A DNA stretch of 64,000 nucleotides from Priestia megaterium NBRC 15308 = ATCC 14581 (GCF_000832985.1 NZ_CP009920.1:682001-746000), one strand, 5' to 3'; shown: positions 24,847 to 34,177, counted from the first letter of the stretch. Numbers and translations are program-made. Notes: a model not told the origin generated them from the letters alone.

Positions 24847-25836
24847 TGAAAAAATTGATGTATAGGCATAAAGAGCCGGTGAACCGCCTGAGTGGACAAA
24901 CACCACATTTTCATCCTTATTAAAATAACCTTTTCGAATTAAATCAATTAGACCAGCCATCGCTTTTCCCGTATACACAGGATCCAATAAAATCCCTTCC
25001 GTACTGGCCACAAGTTTGACTGCTTCCACCATCTCTTCTGTCGGAACAGCATACCCTGGACCTACGTATTCATCCATACATACAATCTCTTCTTTTTTAA
25101 AAGGCGTTTTACTATGTAAATGATCATAAAGTTCACTCGTCAGCTTGGCAACTTTTACTTCTTGCTCTTCTTTAGCACGACTGACATTCATTCCAATAAC
25201 AGATACGTCACTTTGAAGACCTTGAAAGCCTGCCACTAATCCTGCATGCATGCCTCCGCTACCGCTTGTACAAACTACGTGGTTAAGCTTTATTTGCTGC
25301 TCATAGCTTTGCATAAGCAGCTCTTGTGCACAGGCAGCGTATCCGGTTGCACCGATAACATTCGAACCTCCTACTGGAATTAAATACGGTTTATGACCTT
25401 TTTCAATTAGCTCTCGCTCTACTGTTTTCATTTCGGCTGTCAAATCAGAACCTTCAGCGACAAACCGCATGTCATGAGCGCCTAATAAATGATAAAGAAA
25501 ATAGTTTCCTGTGGGCTGATCGCTTGCTTTATTTTCGCCTTCTTCTAATACGAGCACGCATTTCATTTGTTCTTTTACAGCCGCAGCGAGCGTCAAACGA
25601 CAGTGATTGGATTGTATCGCACCGCACGTTACAAGCACGTCTGCTCCTTGCGCTTTTGCATCAGCTACTAAATATTCAAGCTTGCGCGTCTTATTTCCGC
25701 CCCCTGTCAGTCCAAGCATATCATCTCGCTTCATATAAATTGAAGGTCCATTTAACTGCTGAGATAAAACCGATAGCTTTTCTAAAGGTGTAGGGGAATC
25801 CGTATATTTTCTTCTAGAAAATTGAGTTAAGTTCAT
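24844..25836 (-). CDS. dcyD: D-cysteine desulfhydrase / ACC-deaminase-family PLP enzyme
   Basis: A 330-residue fold-type II PLP enzyme. The Schiff-base lysine is in LTGGGNKTRKLEYL; the PLP phosphate loop is SGSGGMHAGL; QSNHCRLTLAAA is the substrate-binding segment. This family releases H2S, ammonia and pyruvate from D-cysteine, or deaminates 1-aminocyclopropane-1-carboxylate. The motif set and length fit the DcyD subgroup better, but substrate cannot be proved from sequence. GAGGATGAG precedes the start. Monocistronic. Confidence 0.8.
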   Translation of the reverse strand: MNLTQFSRRKYTDSPTPLEKLSVLSQQLNGPSIYMKRDDMLGLTGGGNKTRKLEYLVADAKAQGADVLVTCGAIQSNHCRLTLAAAVKEQMKCVLVLEEGENKASDQPTGNYFLYHLLGAHDMRFVAEGSDLTAEMKTVERELIEKGHKPYLIPVGGSNVIGATGYAACAQELLMQSYEQQIKLNHVVCTSGSGGMHAGLVAGFQGLQSDVSVIGMNVSRAKEEQEVKVAKLTSELYDHLHSKTPFKKEEIVCMDEYVGPGYAVPTEEMVEAVKLVASTEGILLDPVYTGKAMAGLIDLIRKGYFNKDENVVFVHSGGSPALYAYTSIFS

Positions 25837-25986
25837 GCTCTCATCCTCTCTTTCATATTTGTTCTATTTTACCATATAGAAGCTTTTGAAGAGCTTTTTA
25901 CGGAAGGGCTTTCTATAACTTGTATACATAAGAACAAGTAGTCAACATACATTAAACCATATAAACAGTTTGAAGGAGTGTTTTCA

Positions 25987-26505
25987 ATGAGTGAAAAAGC
26001 AGTACTTTGCAGCGTCTCACGAGTAGTCAAATCACAGCACATTTTTCCAAATGACCTAAACAATCATCACACCCTTTTTGGGGGGAAAATTGTCGCTGAC
26101 ATGGACATGACGGCTTCTCTTTCAGCAGCTAAACATTCCCGAAAGACGTGTGTTACGGCTTCCATTGATCACGTTGATTTTATCGAACCCGTCACCGAAG
26201 AAGATTTTATTTCATATGAAGCATTCGTTGTTGTTACAGGAAAAAGCTCCATGATTATTTTTGTTAAAGTGATTGCCGAAAATTTGTTAACGGGCATTAA
26301 GCGTATTGCAGCTACTTCTTTTCTCACCTTTGTTGCGTTAGAAAACGGGAAACCTGCCTCCGTTCCTCAAGTTATTGCTCAAACTGAAGAAGAAAAAAGT
26401 CTTCAAAAAGTAGCTCTTGAACGAAAAGAGTCCAAAAAAACGCAGGTTGAGCACAGCAAAGCGATTGCGAGCATTTTATCTAAATCTTTGCGCAGCAGTA
26501 ATTAA
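25987..26505 (+). CDS. acyl-CoA thioesterase, hotdog fold (YkhA-like)
   Basis: A 172-residue acyl-CoA hydrolase of the YciA/YkhA type: LNNHHTLFGGKIVADMDMTA is the conserved hotdog helix (Asn, His, Gly-Gly), and TASIDHVDFIEPV with FVVVTGKSSMIIFVKV forms the sheet. It hydrolyses acyl-CoA to free acid and CoA. GAAGGAGTG precedes ATG 25987, so three upstream in-frame codons are excluded. The last 40 residues are charged and helical. Monocistronic with a strong terminator. Confidence 0.85.
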   Translation: MSEKAVLCSVSRVVKSQHIFPNDLNNHHTLFGGKIVADMDMTASLSAAKHSRKTCVTASIDHVDFIEPVTEEDFISYEAFVVVTGKSSMIIFVKVIAENLLTGIKRIAATSFLTFVALENGKPASVPQVIAQTEEEKSLQKVALERKESKKTQVEHSKAIASILSKSLRSSN

Positions 26506-26508
26506 GCT

Positions 26509-26554
26509 CTTCATCTAAAAAGCAGCTGTCTGCTTTTTAGACGAAGTTTTTTTA
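26509..26554 (+). terminator. terminator of the acyl-CoA thioesterase gene
   Basis: A 17-base-pair stem (CTTCATCTAAAAAGCAG/CTGCTTTTTAGACGAAG, one G-T pair) then seven T. Confidence 0.9.
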
Positions 26555-26580
26555 GTTTTCACATTGTTATTTAATGTAAT

Positions 26581-27261
26581 ATGCGATATATTGGTTTTAT
26601 GAAAAATAACATTCAACCTCTCAAACGACTTTCTTTAAGGGAAGAAGTCTATCAAACACTTAAACACAATATTGTCATGCTTGAATTTCATCCGGAACAA
26701 AAGCTTCAGGATAAAGAACTGGCTGAGCAGTTTGGAGTTAGCCGCACTCCTGTTCGAGAAGCATTAAAAAGGCTTGAAGATGAAGGCCTTGTCCAAACGA
26801 CACCTGGTTCTTCTACAAAAGTGGCTCCATTAAACCTTGAGGAGGCAAAACAATCTTTTATTGTCGTCGCAGCTCTTCATGCACTTGCTGCTAAGCTGGC
26901 TTGTACTTCGTTACAAGAAAAAGATATGGGCGAACTAATCAAACACAATCAATCTCTAGAACATGCAATCAAAACAAGAAATGTCCTTAAAGCGATCGAA
27001 GCGGATGAAACATTTCATTCCATCTTTTTAAAACGGGCGAACAATATAGAGCTAGAACGTGTTGTAAAACAAACAAGCGCCAAAATTCAGCGTCTGGAAA
27101 TCGCTCGTTTTTCGTCTCTTGCTAGTCTTGCTTCGGTTGATCAGCACAAAGAAATCATAAATGCTTGCGGTCAAAAAGATGCCGCACTGACATCGCAGCT
27201 TGTGGAAACGAACTGGCTGACGCTAGGTGAAGCGCTGACAAGTGAGGAGGAATCCAAGTGA
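26581..27261 (+). CDS. GntR/FadR-family regulator
   Basis: A 226-residue regulator with a GntR winged helix (RLSLREEVYQTLKHNIVML, FGVSRTPVREALKRLEDEG) and an all-helical FCD ligand domain. Start is uncertain: ATG 26581 has no clear ribosome site, and ATG at 26599 (MKNNIQPLK) also lacks one; a near-leaderless transcript is possible. It overlaps the following transporter gene by 4 bases, so it probably controls that operon and its exporter; the ligand is unknown. Confidence 0.85.
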   Translation: MRYIGFMKNNIQPLKRLSLREEVYQTLKHNIVMLEFHPEQKLQDKELAEQFGVSRTPVREALKRLEDEGLVQTTPGSSTKVAPLNLEEAKQSFIVVAALHALAAKLACTSLQEKDMGELIKHNQSLEHAIKTRNVLKAIEADETFHSIFLKRANNIELERVVKQTSAKIQRLEIARFSSLASLASVDQHKEIINACGQKDAALTSQLVETNWLTLGEALTSEEESK

Positions 27262-28199
27262 AGCCTCTTTTATTAGGCATTGCTGCATCATTCTTTTTTG
27301 CTTTTACATTCGTTTTAAATCGAGCGATGGATTTATCCGGAGGCAGCTGGGCGTGGAGCGCGTCGCTGCGCTATTTTTTTATGGTACCTCTTTTGCTTGT
27401 GCTCGTTTATTTTTGGGGTGGTATTAAACCTGTGGTGGCAGAAATAAAAGCTCAGCCTCAAAAATGGCTGCTTTGGAGCACGGTTGGATTTGGGTTATTT
27501 TACGCTCCTCTTTGTTTTGCTTCAGCCTACGGTCCCGGCTGGCTTATTGCAGGAACTTGGCAAATCACAATTTTATCGGGGTCTCTCCTAGCTCCTTTGT
27601 TTTACAAGGAAGGAAAGAAGCGAGGAGGCATTCCCTTCAAGCAGCTAGGTTTTTCGTTTATTATTTTAATAGGAGTTGTGCTCATGCAGCTTGAGCACGC
27701 GACTGAACTGTCGGCCGCTACTGCCTTGCTTTGTACCATTCCCATTTTAATTGCCTCTTTTGCATACCCGCTTGGCAACCGTAAAATGATGGAAGTTTCG
27801 TCACTTAATACGTTTCAGCGCGTGCTTGGAATGACGCTTTCAAGCCTGCCGTTTTGGATTATTCTTTCTGTCTATGCCTGCGTGACCGATGGACTACCAA
27901 AAACAACTCAGATTTATCAAAGCAGTTTAGTTGCTTTACTTTCAGGAGTATGTGCAACAGTTTTATTTTTTGCAGCAACCGACCTTGTTAAAAAAGATTC
28001 TCAAAAGCTTGGCGCAGTTGAAGCTACACAATCGATGGAAGTTTTATTTGCCCTGCTAGGAGAGGTCTTCCTTCTATCAAGTCCTTTGCCATCGATTCTT
28101 TCTTGGGTTGGAATGGGAGTTATCATAGCAGGCATGGTCCTTCACAGCTACCAAACAAGTCATAAAAAAGCTATACCGCAAAAAGAATTGACCTACTAA
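27258..28199 (+). CDS. drug/metabolite transporter-superfamily exporter (EmrE-like, ten helices)
   Basis: A 313-residue membrane protein with about ten helices, of the DMT superfamily multidrug-resistance efflux type (PF13536 pattern): LLLGIAASFFFAFTFVLNRA at the start, APLCFASAYGPGWLIAGTWQ and a duplicated half. GAGGAGG precedes ATG, which overlaps the GntR regulator stop. Substrate unknown; the coupled regulator suggests inducible export of a metabolite or toxic compound. Confidence 0.8.
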   Translation: MKPLLLGIAASFFFAFTFVLNRAMDLSGGSWAWSASLRYFFMVPLLLVLVYFWGGIKPVVAEIKAQPQKWLLWSTVGFGLFYAPLCFASAYGPGWLIAGTWQITILSGSLLAPLFYKEGKKRGGIPFKQLGFSFIILIGVVLMQLEHATELSAATALLCTIPILIASFAYPLGNRKMMEVSSLNTFQRVLGMTLSSLPFWIILSVYACVTDGLPKTTQIYQSSLVALLSGVCATVLFFAATDLVKKDSQKLGAVEATQSMEVLFALLGEVFLLSSPLPSILSWVGMGVIIAGMVLHSYQTSHKKAIPQKELTY

Positions 28200-28207
28200 T
28201 TAATAAC

Positions 28208-28238
28208 AAAAAAGAGCGTCTTAGTCGGCGCTCTTTTT
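28208..28238. terminator. bidirectional terminator
   Basis: Stem AAAAAGAGCG/CGCTCTTTTT between convergent genes. Confidence 0.85.
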
Positions 28239-28240
28239 GT

Positions 28241-28819
28241 TTATACAACAGACCTTCTTTCTAAATTGAAGACATTCACCTGCTCAGCATCAAAGCGGCT
28301 TAGCAACGAATCTACTCCGTACTCAAGTGCAAAAGCACGTTCATTTTCTGAAATCGGAACGGCCTGCAGGAACGTTACTTTTTTATCAGATAGTTCAATC
28401 GTTGAAAAATTATCCCATAAAAACGGCGGAATCAGCAAAATGTGCTGCATATGAAAGCTGTCATCAAGAACTGCAATAACGTCTTTATAAATAGCTCCTG
28501 GGAAGATGGACACATGAGATTTCATCATATGGAAAATACAGTTTGCTAAAATAGCAGAATAAATACCGAATTCCTCATGACAAGCCCCAACGATTTCAAT
28601 TCGAAGCGGGATCCCTCCAACTGTATAGCCTGTCGGACATTGATGTCCACCGAGCGTTGCATACGCGGTTACGTCTTGACGCGGATGGTTTTCACACGCC
28701 ACAACGTGAATACCATGTTTTTTTCTTTCATCTGAATAATCTTCAATTCGATCCTTTTGACCAAATACATCTATTGCTTTATGTATAATTAATTCTTCAT
28801 CTTTTGTAAAATTACTCAT
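28241..28819 (-). CDS. SUFU-domain protein
   Basis: A 192-residue protein with a Suppressor-of-fused type domain (YATLGGHQCPTGYTVGGIPL, RIEIVGACHEEFGIYSAILA, ILLIPPFLWDNFSTIEL). In bacteria these domains often serve as immunity proteins against polymorphic toxins, for example YqcF beside the YqcG LXG toxin in B. subtilis, but no toxin gene is adjacent here. The start ATG at 28817-28819 is behind AAGGAGG; 45 upstream codons in frame are rejected. Function as a solitary protein is unknown. Confidence 0.8.
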   Translation of the reverse strand: MSNFTKDEELIIHKAIDVFGQKDRIEDYSDERKKHGIHVVACENHPRQDVTAYATLGGHQCPTGYTVGGIPLRIEIVGACHEEFGIYSAILANCIFHMMKSHVSIFPGAIYKDVIAVLDDSFHMQHILLIPPFLWDNFSTIELSDKKVTFLQAVPISENERAFALEYGVDSLLSRFDAEQVNVFNLERRSVV

Positions 28820-28993
28820 AAAAAACCTCCTTGCTTGCGACCTTAAAAAGCTCCCTACTGTACAGCATATACTACTGCACTTGCTTACGATATAGTTTTT
28901 AGAAAATGTGATAGAAATGTTATCGTTTCGTAACATACTATGATATTGTATCAAGAAGCAAACGAGAAACCTTAACCAATTTTTTCTTTTCCC

Positions 28994-29035
28994 ATAAAAA
29001 ATAGAGCCTGCACCATGGCAGCCTCTATTTTTTAT
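28994..29035 (-). terminator. terminator of the Xaa-Pro peptidase gene
   Basis: Stem AAAAAATAGAG...CTCTATTTTTT with inner CTGC/GCAG pairs, just after the stop. Confidence 0.85.
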
Positions 29036-29042
29036 GACATTA

Positions 29043-30143
29043 TTATGAAATAATTTGCAATTCTTTTGGGTACTTTGTTAACGTTTCGTATCCATCTTTT
29101 GTAATGATTACATCATCTTCGATACGCACGCCTCCAAGTCCTGGAATATAGATACCCGGTTCAATTGTATATACCATGCCTTCTTGAAGCACATCATCAT
29201 TGTTACGGCTCATTGAAGGAAACTCATGCACGCTAATACCAAGACCATGACCAAGACGATGCAAGAAATACTCTCCATATCCTGCTTCTGTAATAATATT
29301 GCGTGCTACCATGTCCAAGTCGCCAATTCGAGTGCCGGGCTTGGAAGCTTCAAGTGCTGCCTGCTCAGCGCGCTGTACCGTTTCATAGATTTCTTTTTGC
29401 TTATCATTAATAGACTTGTAAGCAACTGTACGTGTAATATCTGAACAGTATCCGTCTAGCACTACACCTAAATCGAACAGAACCATATCTCCTGGCTTTA
29501 ACGTGCGAAGACCTGGGTTCCCATGCGCTTCTCCCGTTTTTTCACCAAATAAAACCATCGTTGAAAACGACATCTCACGAATTCCTTTTCGCTTTAGCTT
29601 GTATTCAATTTTAGCCAGAACATCCATTTCCGTAACGCCTTCTTTTAAAGCAGCTACGCCTACTTCTACACCAAAATCAGCTAAGGCAGCTGCCTTTTGC
29701 AGAATCTCAACTTCACGCTCATCTTTAATTAAACGCAGCTGATTTAACTTCTCTTCTGCTCCGACTAGCTCAGCGTTTGGATATAGGCTAAGCAGTTCTT
29801 CGGCTCTCGCATACAGCAGCTGCTCTTTCTCTACAGCAACCTTTTTCACATCTATTACGTTTCGTTTATGTAAAGCTTCTTTAATAAGTTCCCAAGGATG
29901 TTGATGATCTTCATATCCAATCACATCAAACTTCCAGCCCGCTTCTTTTGCTTGTCCCACTTCCATTGATGGACAAACAAGCATCGGCTCCGCTTCGTCA
30001 AACACAAATAAGCCAAGCAAACGCTCATGCGGATCCGTGTGAAATCCAGTTAAATAAAATACGTTTTCGGTTGACGAAATAAAGGCCGTTTCTACATTCT
30101 TTTCTTTTAGCCACGATACGACTTTTTGTAAACGTGCTTCCAT
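29043..30143 (-). CDS. Xaa-Pro peptidase (M24 family, YqhT/PepQ-like)
   Basis: A 366-residue cytoplasmic metallopeptidase releasing N-terminal residues linked to proline. The creatinase-like N-domain (residues 1-130) precedes a pita-bread domain with the five metal ligands: Asp in LFDLGVVLDGYCSDITRT (two), His in HRLGHGLGISVHE, Glu in YTIEPGIYIPG and Glu in GVRIEDDV. AAAGGGG lies before ATG 30143; six extra in-frame codons upstream are unlikely. Dipeptidase and aminopeptidase P types cannot be separated by sequence alone. Confidence 0.9.
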   Translation of the reverse strand: MEARLQKVVSWLKEKNVETAFISSTENVFYLTGFHTDPHERLLGLFVFDEAEPMLVCPSMEVGQAKEAGWKFDVIGYEDHQHPWELIKEALHKRNVIDVKKVAVEKEQLLYARAEELLSLYPNAELVGAEEKLNQLRLIKDEREVEILQKAAALADFGVEVGVAALKEGVTEMDVLAKIEYKLKRKGIREMSFSTMVLFGEKTGEAHGNPGLRTLKPGDMVLFDLGVVLDGYCSDITRTVAYKSINDKQKEIYETVQRAEQAALEASKPGTRIGDLDMVARNIITEAGYGEYFLHRLGHGLGISVHEFPSMSRNNDDVLQEGMVYTIEPGIYIPGLGGVRIEDDVIITKDGYETLTKYPKELQIIS

Positions 30144-30218
30144 TAAAAAAACCCCTTTCATTGTGCAATATTACTATTATAACATAGTTATTTAGCAATA
30201 TTGTACAATGAATAGAGG

Positions 30219-30893
30219 TTAAGACAAAGCCGCGTGAAGAGTAGTAAGCTGCTCTTTAATCGCTTTTCGCTGAATACTTACTTTCATCAGCCAGCCATTT
30301 TCTCCGTATCTATAAATAAATTCGTACGTACCTTTAGGAAAATATTCTTTTACCAGCATGTCCCGATTTTCAACAAATCCCGGATCGCCAATAAAATAGG
30401 TACCTTCTTCAAGCGGAAGTTCATGAACTTTTTTTTCTAGCTGCTTCTCTTCATCTTCATCATCATCTATAACAATGTGCAGACCGTATTCATCACGCAC
30501 AACATCAAATTCACCGTTTTGTTCAAGCTCGAGCACAGGCACCACTTGTCCATTTACCGTTAGCAGCTGCTTCGTTCCTTCAATGACCTGGGACCAGTGA
30601 TCATCGTATAAAGTAGAAGAATAAAAAATATAGCCCTGAGATTTATATAATAAAAGAAGCTGTTCAAAATGATTTTTCACTTGTTCTTTATCAAATAGAA
30701 TAACAAAATGCTTTCGATAGAAAAAACTTGTAAAAGGCAGAATAGACGATTGATTAAGCTCTTTAATTATTTCAGCACTATCTTTACCTGAAATAATAGC
30801 TCCGGTCAATTCCCCCGCGCCATAAGGTTTCCAATGACTTAACGCCGCTTCTGGAATCAGCACAAGGTTCGAAGATGACACATATATACTCAT
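30219..30893 (-). CDS. uncharacterised protein with acidic linker
   Basis: A 224-residue soluble protein not recognised. ATG 30893 is behind AAAGGAG. The N-terminal half is alpha/beta (YVSSSNLVLIPEAALSHWKP, SFFYRKHFVILFDKEQVKNH), then an acidic, likely flexible linker (DDDEDEEKQLEKKVHEL, about residues 142-158), then a small domain starting EGTYFIGDPGFVE and ending YRYGENGWLMKVSIQR. The YFIGDPG stretch resembles DUF4241/DUF4178-like small beta domains, without certainty. No signal peptide or membrane helix. Confidence 0.6.
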   Translation of the reverse strand: MSIYVSSSNLVLIPEAALSHWKPYGAGELTGAIISGKDSAEIIKELNQSSILPFTSFFYRKHFVILFDKEQVKNHFEQLLLLYKSQGYIFYSSTLYDDHWSQVIEGTKQLLTVNGQVVPVLELEQNGEFDVVRDEYGLHIVIDDDEDEEKQLEKKVHELPLEEGTYFIGDPGFVENRDMLVKEYFPKGTYEFIYRYGENGWLMKVSIQRKAIKEQLTTLHAALS

Positions 30894-31217
30894 TCGCTTC
30901 ACTCCTTTTTTCTGCATTTAGACCTATATTTGATTCTCCGCAAACAGAGACTTTCCTCTTATTCCATTCTTAAAAGACAGAACTTTTTCCCCAACTATGA
31001 TAGATTATAACAAATATCCTCGAAAAAAATAACCTTTATTTCCTCTTTCTTCTATTTGTACACTTTTCTTATTTTAGCTGTCTTCGCAGATTTACTAGTG
31101 AACGTACTTGCTAATCTAATTCCTTAGTGTTAATTTTATTATGTCGTTTTATAATTTTTTGCATAATTGGTTTCAAACAAAAAAGTATTAATATTTTTGA
31201 ATGCGATGGTGAGACAT
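30894..31217. other. AT-rich divergent intergenic region
   Basis: No further gene seen. It must hold the promoters of the uncharacterised minus-strand gene and the plus-strand LCP gene. No regulator site could be assigned. Confidence 0.5.
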
Positions 31218-32162
31218 TTGGAAGAACGTACAGAACGTAAACAACATAAAAGAAAAAAGCAAAGAAAAAAGAAACGCTTTAGAAAGCTACTTCTTTTCTT
31301 TCTCATTCTTGTAATCGCCGCTGGTGCGTATGTGTATTATCAATACCAACAAGGGTTAGCAGAAGCAGACGGAGCTTTTGGGAAAGATGGACAATTTGAT
31401 TTTAATGGTGCAAGTGCCAATTTAGATAGCATGAATGTGCTGCTTCTTGGAATTGACTCTCGAGGTGAAGAACATTCGCGTGCCGATACAATCATGATTG
31501 CTCATTATGACAAAGACAGCAATCAGCCTAAAATTGTTTCTTTGATGCGTGATTCATATGTGGATATTCCTGGACATGGCAAAAACAAATTAAATTCAGC
31601 CTATGCATTTGGCGGGCCTGAATTAATGCGTAAGACAATTAAAGAAAATTTCGGCGTAGATGTAAACTATTATGCCGTTGTTGATTTTAAAGGCTTTTCT
31701 AAAGTTGCCGATACGATTGCCCCTGAGGGAATTACGGTTACCGTGCCGCACGAAATGTCATCAGGAATTGGCATGACGCTAAAACCTGGAAAACAAACTC
31801 TTCGCGGAGATAAATTACTAGGATACGTGCGATTCCGACATGATAGCCAAAGTGATTTCGGGCGCGTGAAGCGTCAACAAGAAGTGATCGGTAAATTAAT
31901 GGATGAAGCTCTTCAAGTAAAGACGCTGGCGAAAGCTCCTAAGCTATGGGGCGTCATTGATCCATATGTGGATACAAATATTCCGCCAAAAACATTTATT
32001 GTGATAGGAAAAGATTTTTTAGTTGGAAATCAGCCAGATTTAAAATCTCTTCGTTTACCGGTTGAAGGTTCCTATTCAAATGAACGAATATCCGGTATTG
32101 GTGCTGTTTTAAGCATCGACCTTGAAGAAAACAAACAAGCGTTACAGTCATTTTTAAATTAG
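31218..32162 (+). CDS. LytR-CpsA-Psr (LCP) family wall-polymer ligase, paralogue 1
   Basis: A 314-residue membrane enzyme that attaches teichoic acid or other anionic glycopolymers to peptidoglycan. A very basic head (KQHKRKKQRKKKRFRK) precedes a membrane helix (about 27-47) and the LCP domain with LGIDSRGEEHSRADTIMI, SLMRDSYVDIPGHGKNKLNS, and RFRHDSQSDFGRVKRQQ, containing the Asp/Arg residues that bind the polyprenyl pyrophosphate. TTG 31218 with GGTGA is chosen because the paralogue at 57.7 kb has the same arrangement (GGTGA then GTG and Glu-Arg-Thr); ATG 31206 is the alternative. Stands alone. Confidence 0.88.
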   Translation: MEERTERKQHKRKKQRKKKRFRKLLLFFLILVIAAGAYVYYQYQQGLAEADGAFGKDGQFDFNGASANLDSMNVLLLGIDSRGEEHSRADTIMIAHYDKDSNQPKIVSLMRDSYVDIPGHGKNKLNSAYAFGGPELMRKTIKENFGVDVNYYAVVDFKGFSKVADTIAPEGITVTVPHEMSSGIGMTLKPGKQTLRGDKLLGYVRFRHDSQSDFGRVKRQQEVIGKLMDEALQVKTLAKAPKLWGVIDPYVDTNIPPKTFIVIGKDFLVGNQPDLKSLRLPVEGSYSNERISGIGAVLSIDLEENKQALQSFLN

Positions 32163-32163
32163 G

Positions 32164-32194
32164 AAAAGGTGTCCATTGGCGGACACCTTTTTTT
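32164..32194 (+). terminator. terminator of LCP paralogue 1
   Basis: Stem AAAGGTGTCC/GGACACCTTT followed by T run, right after the stop. Confidence 0.9.
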
Positions 32195-32376
32195 ATACTA
32201 TTCAAAAAAACTTCTGTTTTTCCTCCCTATCCTTCAAAAAAATTTGAGCTTCGACAAAAAATGAAGCCATTTTCCAGGAAACAGCTATTTCTTTGAAGTT
32301 CTATTTTTCCTGTTACATGCGTATATGAAAAGAGAAGGACTTCTTTTTTATATTTTTGATTCAAGGAGATGAACGT

Positions 32377-32742
32377 ATGAAATTATATGGTTTTCAATCT
32401 GAAGAAGAGCGTTCCTTTCTTCATTCTACTTATAAAGTAAACCCATTGCTTTCTCATACTGGAGATGTCAAAATTAGCTTTCTATCTTTTCAAGAAAATG
32501 ATTATACCCCTCGTCAAGAAGCTACGATTCCACAGCTTCTATTAGTCGTTCACGGGGAAGGCTGGGTAGCTGGGGATAACGGCCTGAAAATTTATATCAA
32601 ACAAGGTGAATCCGCATTTTGGAGAGCGGGGGAATCATTTGAAGTCGGGAGTCTAACGGCTATGACAGGATTACTCATTGAAGGATTAGATATCGCTCCT
32701 CAAAAGCTGCTTACTTCTTTTTCACGAACAAATGTAAATTAA
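32377..32742 (+). CDS. small cupin-domain protein
   Basis: A 121-residue single-domain cupin with AAGGAG before ATG 32377. The beta-barrel pattern is visible (PQLLLVVHGEGWVAGDNG, IKQGESAFWRAGESFEVGS), but the metal-binding histidines of classical cupins are mostly missing, so it may bind a ligand rather than act as a metalloenzyme. Monocistronic, followed by a strong terminator. No pathway can be inferred. Confidence 0.7.
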   Translation: MKLYGFQSEEERSFLHSTYKVNPLLSHTGDVKISFLSFQENDYTPRQEATIPQLLLVVHGEGWVAGDNGLKIYIKQGESAFWRAGESFEVGSLTAMTGLLIEGLDIAPQKLLTSFSRTNVN

Positions 32743-32770
32743 AAAGCCGCGTTAACGCGGCTTTTTTTTT
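32741..32770. terminator. bidirectional terminator
   Basis: A perfect palindromic stem AAAAGCCGCGTT/AACGCGGCTTTT followed by a T run, between convergent genes. Confidence 0.9.
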
Positions 32771-32771
32771 A

Positions 32772-33290
32772 TTATCTTAGTAATCGAGCGTAGCTTTCAG
32801 CACTATCTTGAATAACTTTGTCACTCAGGTCACCGCCTGCTCCTTGAAATAAAAATGGCGTTTGGAACTTCATACCTGTTAAATTTGCCGTAGCTTGAAA
32901 CGGAAGAAGCAGATGATTCATTGGGTAACGGTTGTATCCCCCTTCTTGATAAGCTTCCGCAGGGCCTCCTGTCGAAGTAGCTACGACAAACTCTTTTCCC
33001 TGAAGTTTAGTACCTTTGCTTCCATAAGCCCATCCGTATGTTAAGACAACATCTTGCCACTCTTTTAAGAGTGCCGGTGAGCTGTACCAGTAAAATGGAA
33101 ATTGAAAAACAATACGATCGAATTGAACAGCTAACTCCTGCTCTTTTTCTACATCAATTTTGAAATCGGGATAGTTTGCGTATAAATCATGAACGTACAC
33201 ATTCTCTTCTTTTTTTACTCGCTCTGCCCACGCTTTATTAATGCGAGAAGATGCTAAGTTTGGATGCGCTAAAATAACAAGTGTTTTCAT
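32772..33290 (-). CDS. NAD(P)H quinone oxidoreductase, flavodoxin fold (KefF/YwrO-like)
   Basis: A 172-residue flavoprotein: KTLVILAHPNLASSRINKAW is the FMN phosphate-binding start, FQFPFYWYSSPALLKEWQDV and LTYGWAYG are conserved in the NQO1/MdaB/KefF group. It reduces quinones or other electrophiles by two electrons. No Kef potassium efflux gene is adjacent, so a general detoxification role is likely. GAAGGAGAG precedes the ATG. Confidence 0.85.
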   Translation of the reverse strand: MKTLVILAHPNLASSRINKAWAERVKKEENVYVHDLYANYPDFKIDVEKEQELAVQFDRIVFQFPFYWYSSPALLKEWQDVVLTYGWAYGSKGTKLQGKEFVVATSTGGPAEAYQEGGYNRYPMNHLLLPFQATANLTGMKFQTPFLFQGAGGDLSDKVIQDSAESYARLLR

Positions 33291-33430
33291 TTTGCTACTC
33301 TCCTTCTAATGTCTGTGCTTGCTTTGTTCTTTTCTATTTTTTACGCTTGCCTCTCACGGCTTGCTCAGTCATTCTTTCCTTTTCCTTCAGCAAATCCAAG
33401 TTAGTTTACACTTATAAACTACCAGTATTA

Positions 33431-34177
33431 TCATTTTGCTTCAATAAAATTGACTTTGCTTTTATCACCTTTACTTTTTTTATGTATCCAAAACGGCAGA
33501 TAGAGGACAAGAAAGCTAAGAATCATGATTCCTTCAATCCATACTAAATACCAAGGATGAGGTCCAAGAACATCCAGCAAGGAAGCGTGTTCTGGCTTTT
33601 TCATCATGTATAAATAATTCGCCCCGAGTAAACGATTCATGACATAGATAAAACCTCCGTACAGATTAACAAATACTACGCTTACCCACAAAGAACGAAA
33701 CGTCGGCTCATATCTGCAAACAGCAATTAGCATACAGCAAGCAAGTACCACACCGCCATGCGATACATAAAACTGCACATAGCGAAACTGGGCATACGCA
33801 TAGCCGCCAAGGTCTGGGGTAATCATCGCTTGAACAGAGCTGCTGATTCCTGCGAAGTACACAAAATAAAAAAGAAACCTGCTTTTGGTTATCAGCATAA
33901 CAGCAGCCAGCAGCACGACTATATCACTGAGCTGAAGAGGCAAGGAAGTTTCAACAGACCACTGATGGCAGCTGATTTCCCAAGCTTGGTAGGCTGTTTC
34001 TGAAGCAATTAGAATGAGTGAAAGCAAAATGAACACAAACCTCTTTTTTCGCAGCTGCTTTCGACACAAAAAAATAAATGCTCCTATAATCACGATAATA
34101 GCTAAAGTTACAAGATGTTCAACTGAAAAAAGCTGAAAGGAATGTTGTACAGGATGACACGTAAAACATGAATTCAT
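33431..34177 (-). CDS. YwaF/TIGR02206-type integral membrane protein
   Basis: A 248-residue protein with about seven membrane helices. The segment LPLQLSDIVVLLAAVMLITK, PDLGGYAYAQFRYVQFYVSH with HGG, and MKKPEHASLLDVLGPHPWYL fit the YwaF family (TIGR02206). Function unknown. GGGAGGCGC precedes the ATG. The N-terminus holds CFTCHP, an unusual CxxC just before the first helix. Monocistronic; one dispersed repeat lies upstream. Confidence 0.75.
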   Translation of the reverse strand: MNSCFTCHPVQHSFQLFSVEHLVTLAIIVIIGAFIFLCRKQLRKKRFVFILLSLILIASETAYQAWEISCHQWSVETSLPLQLSDIVVLLAAVMLITKSRFLFYFVYFAGISSSVQAMITPDLGGYAYAQFRYVQFYVSHGGVVLACCMLIAVCRYEPTFRSLWVSVVFVNLYGGFIYVMNRLLGANYLYMMKKPEHASLLDVLGPHPWYLVWIEGIMILSFLVLYLPFWIHKKSKGDKSKVNFIEAK

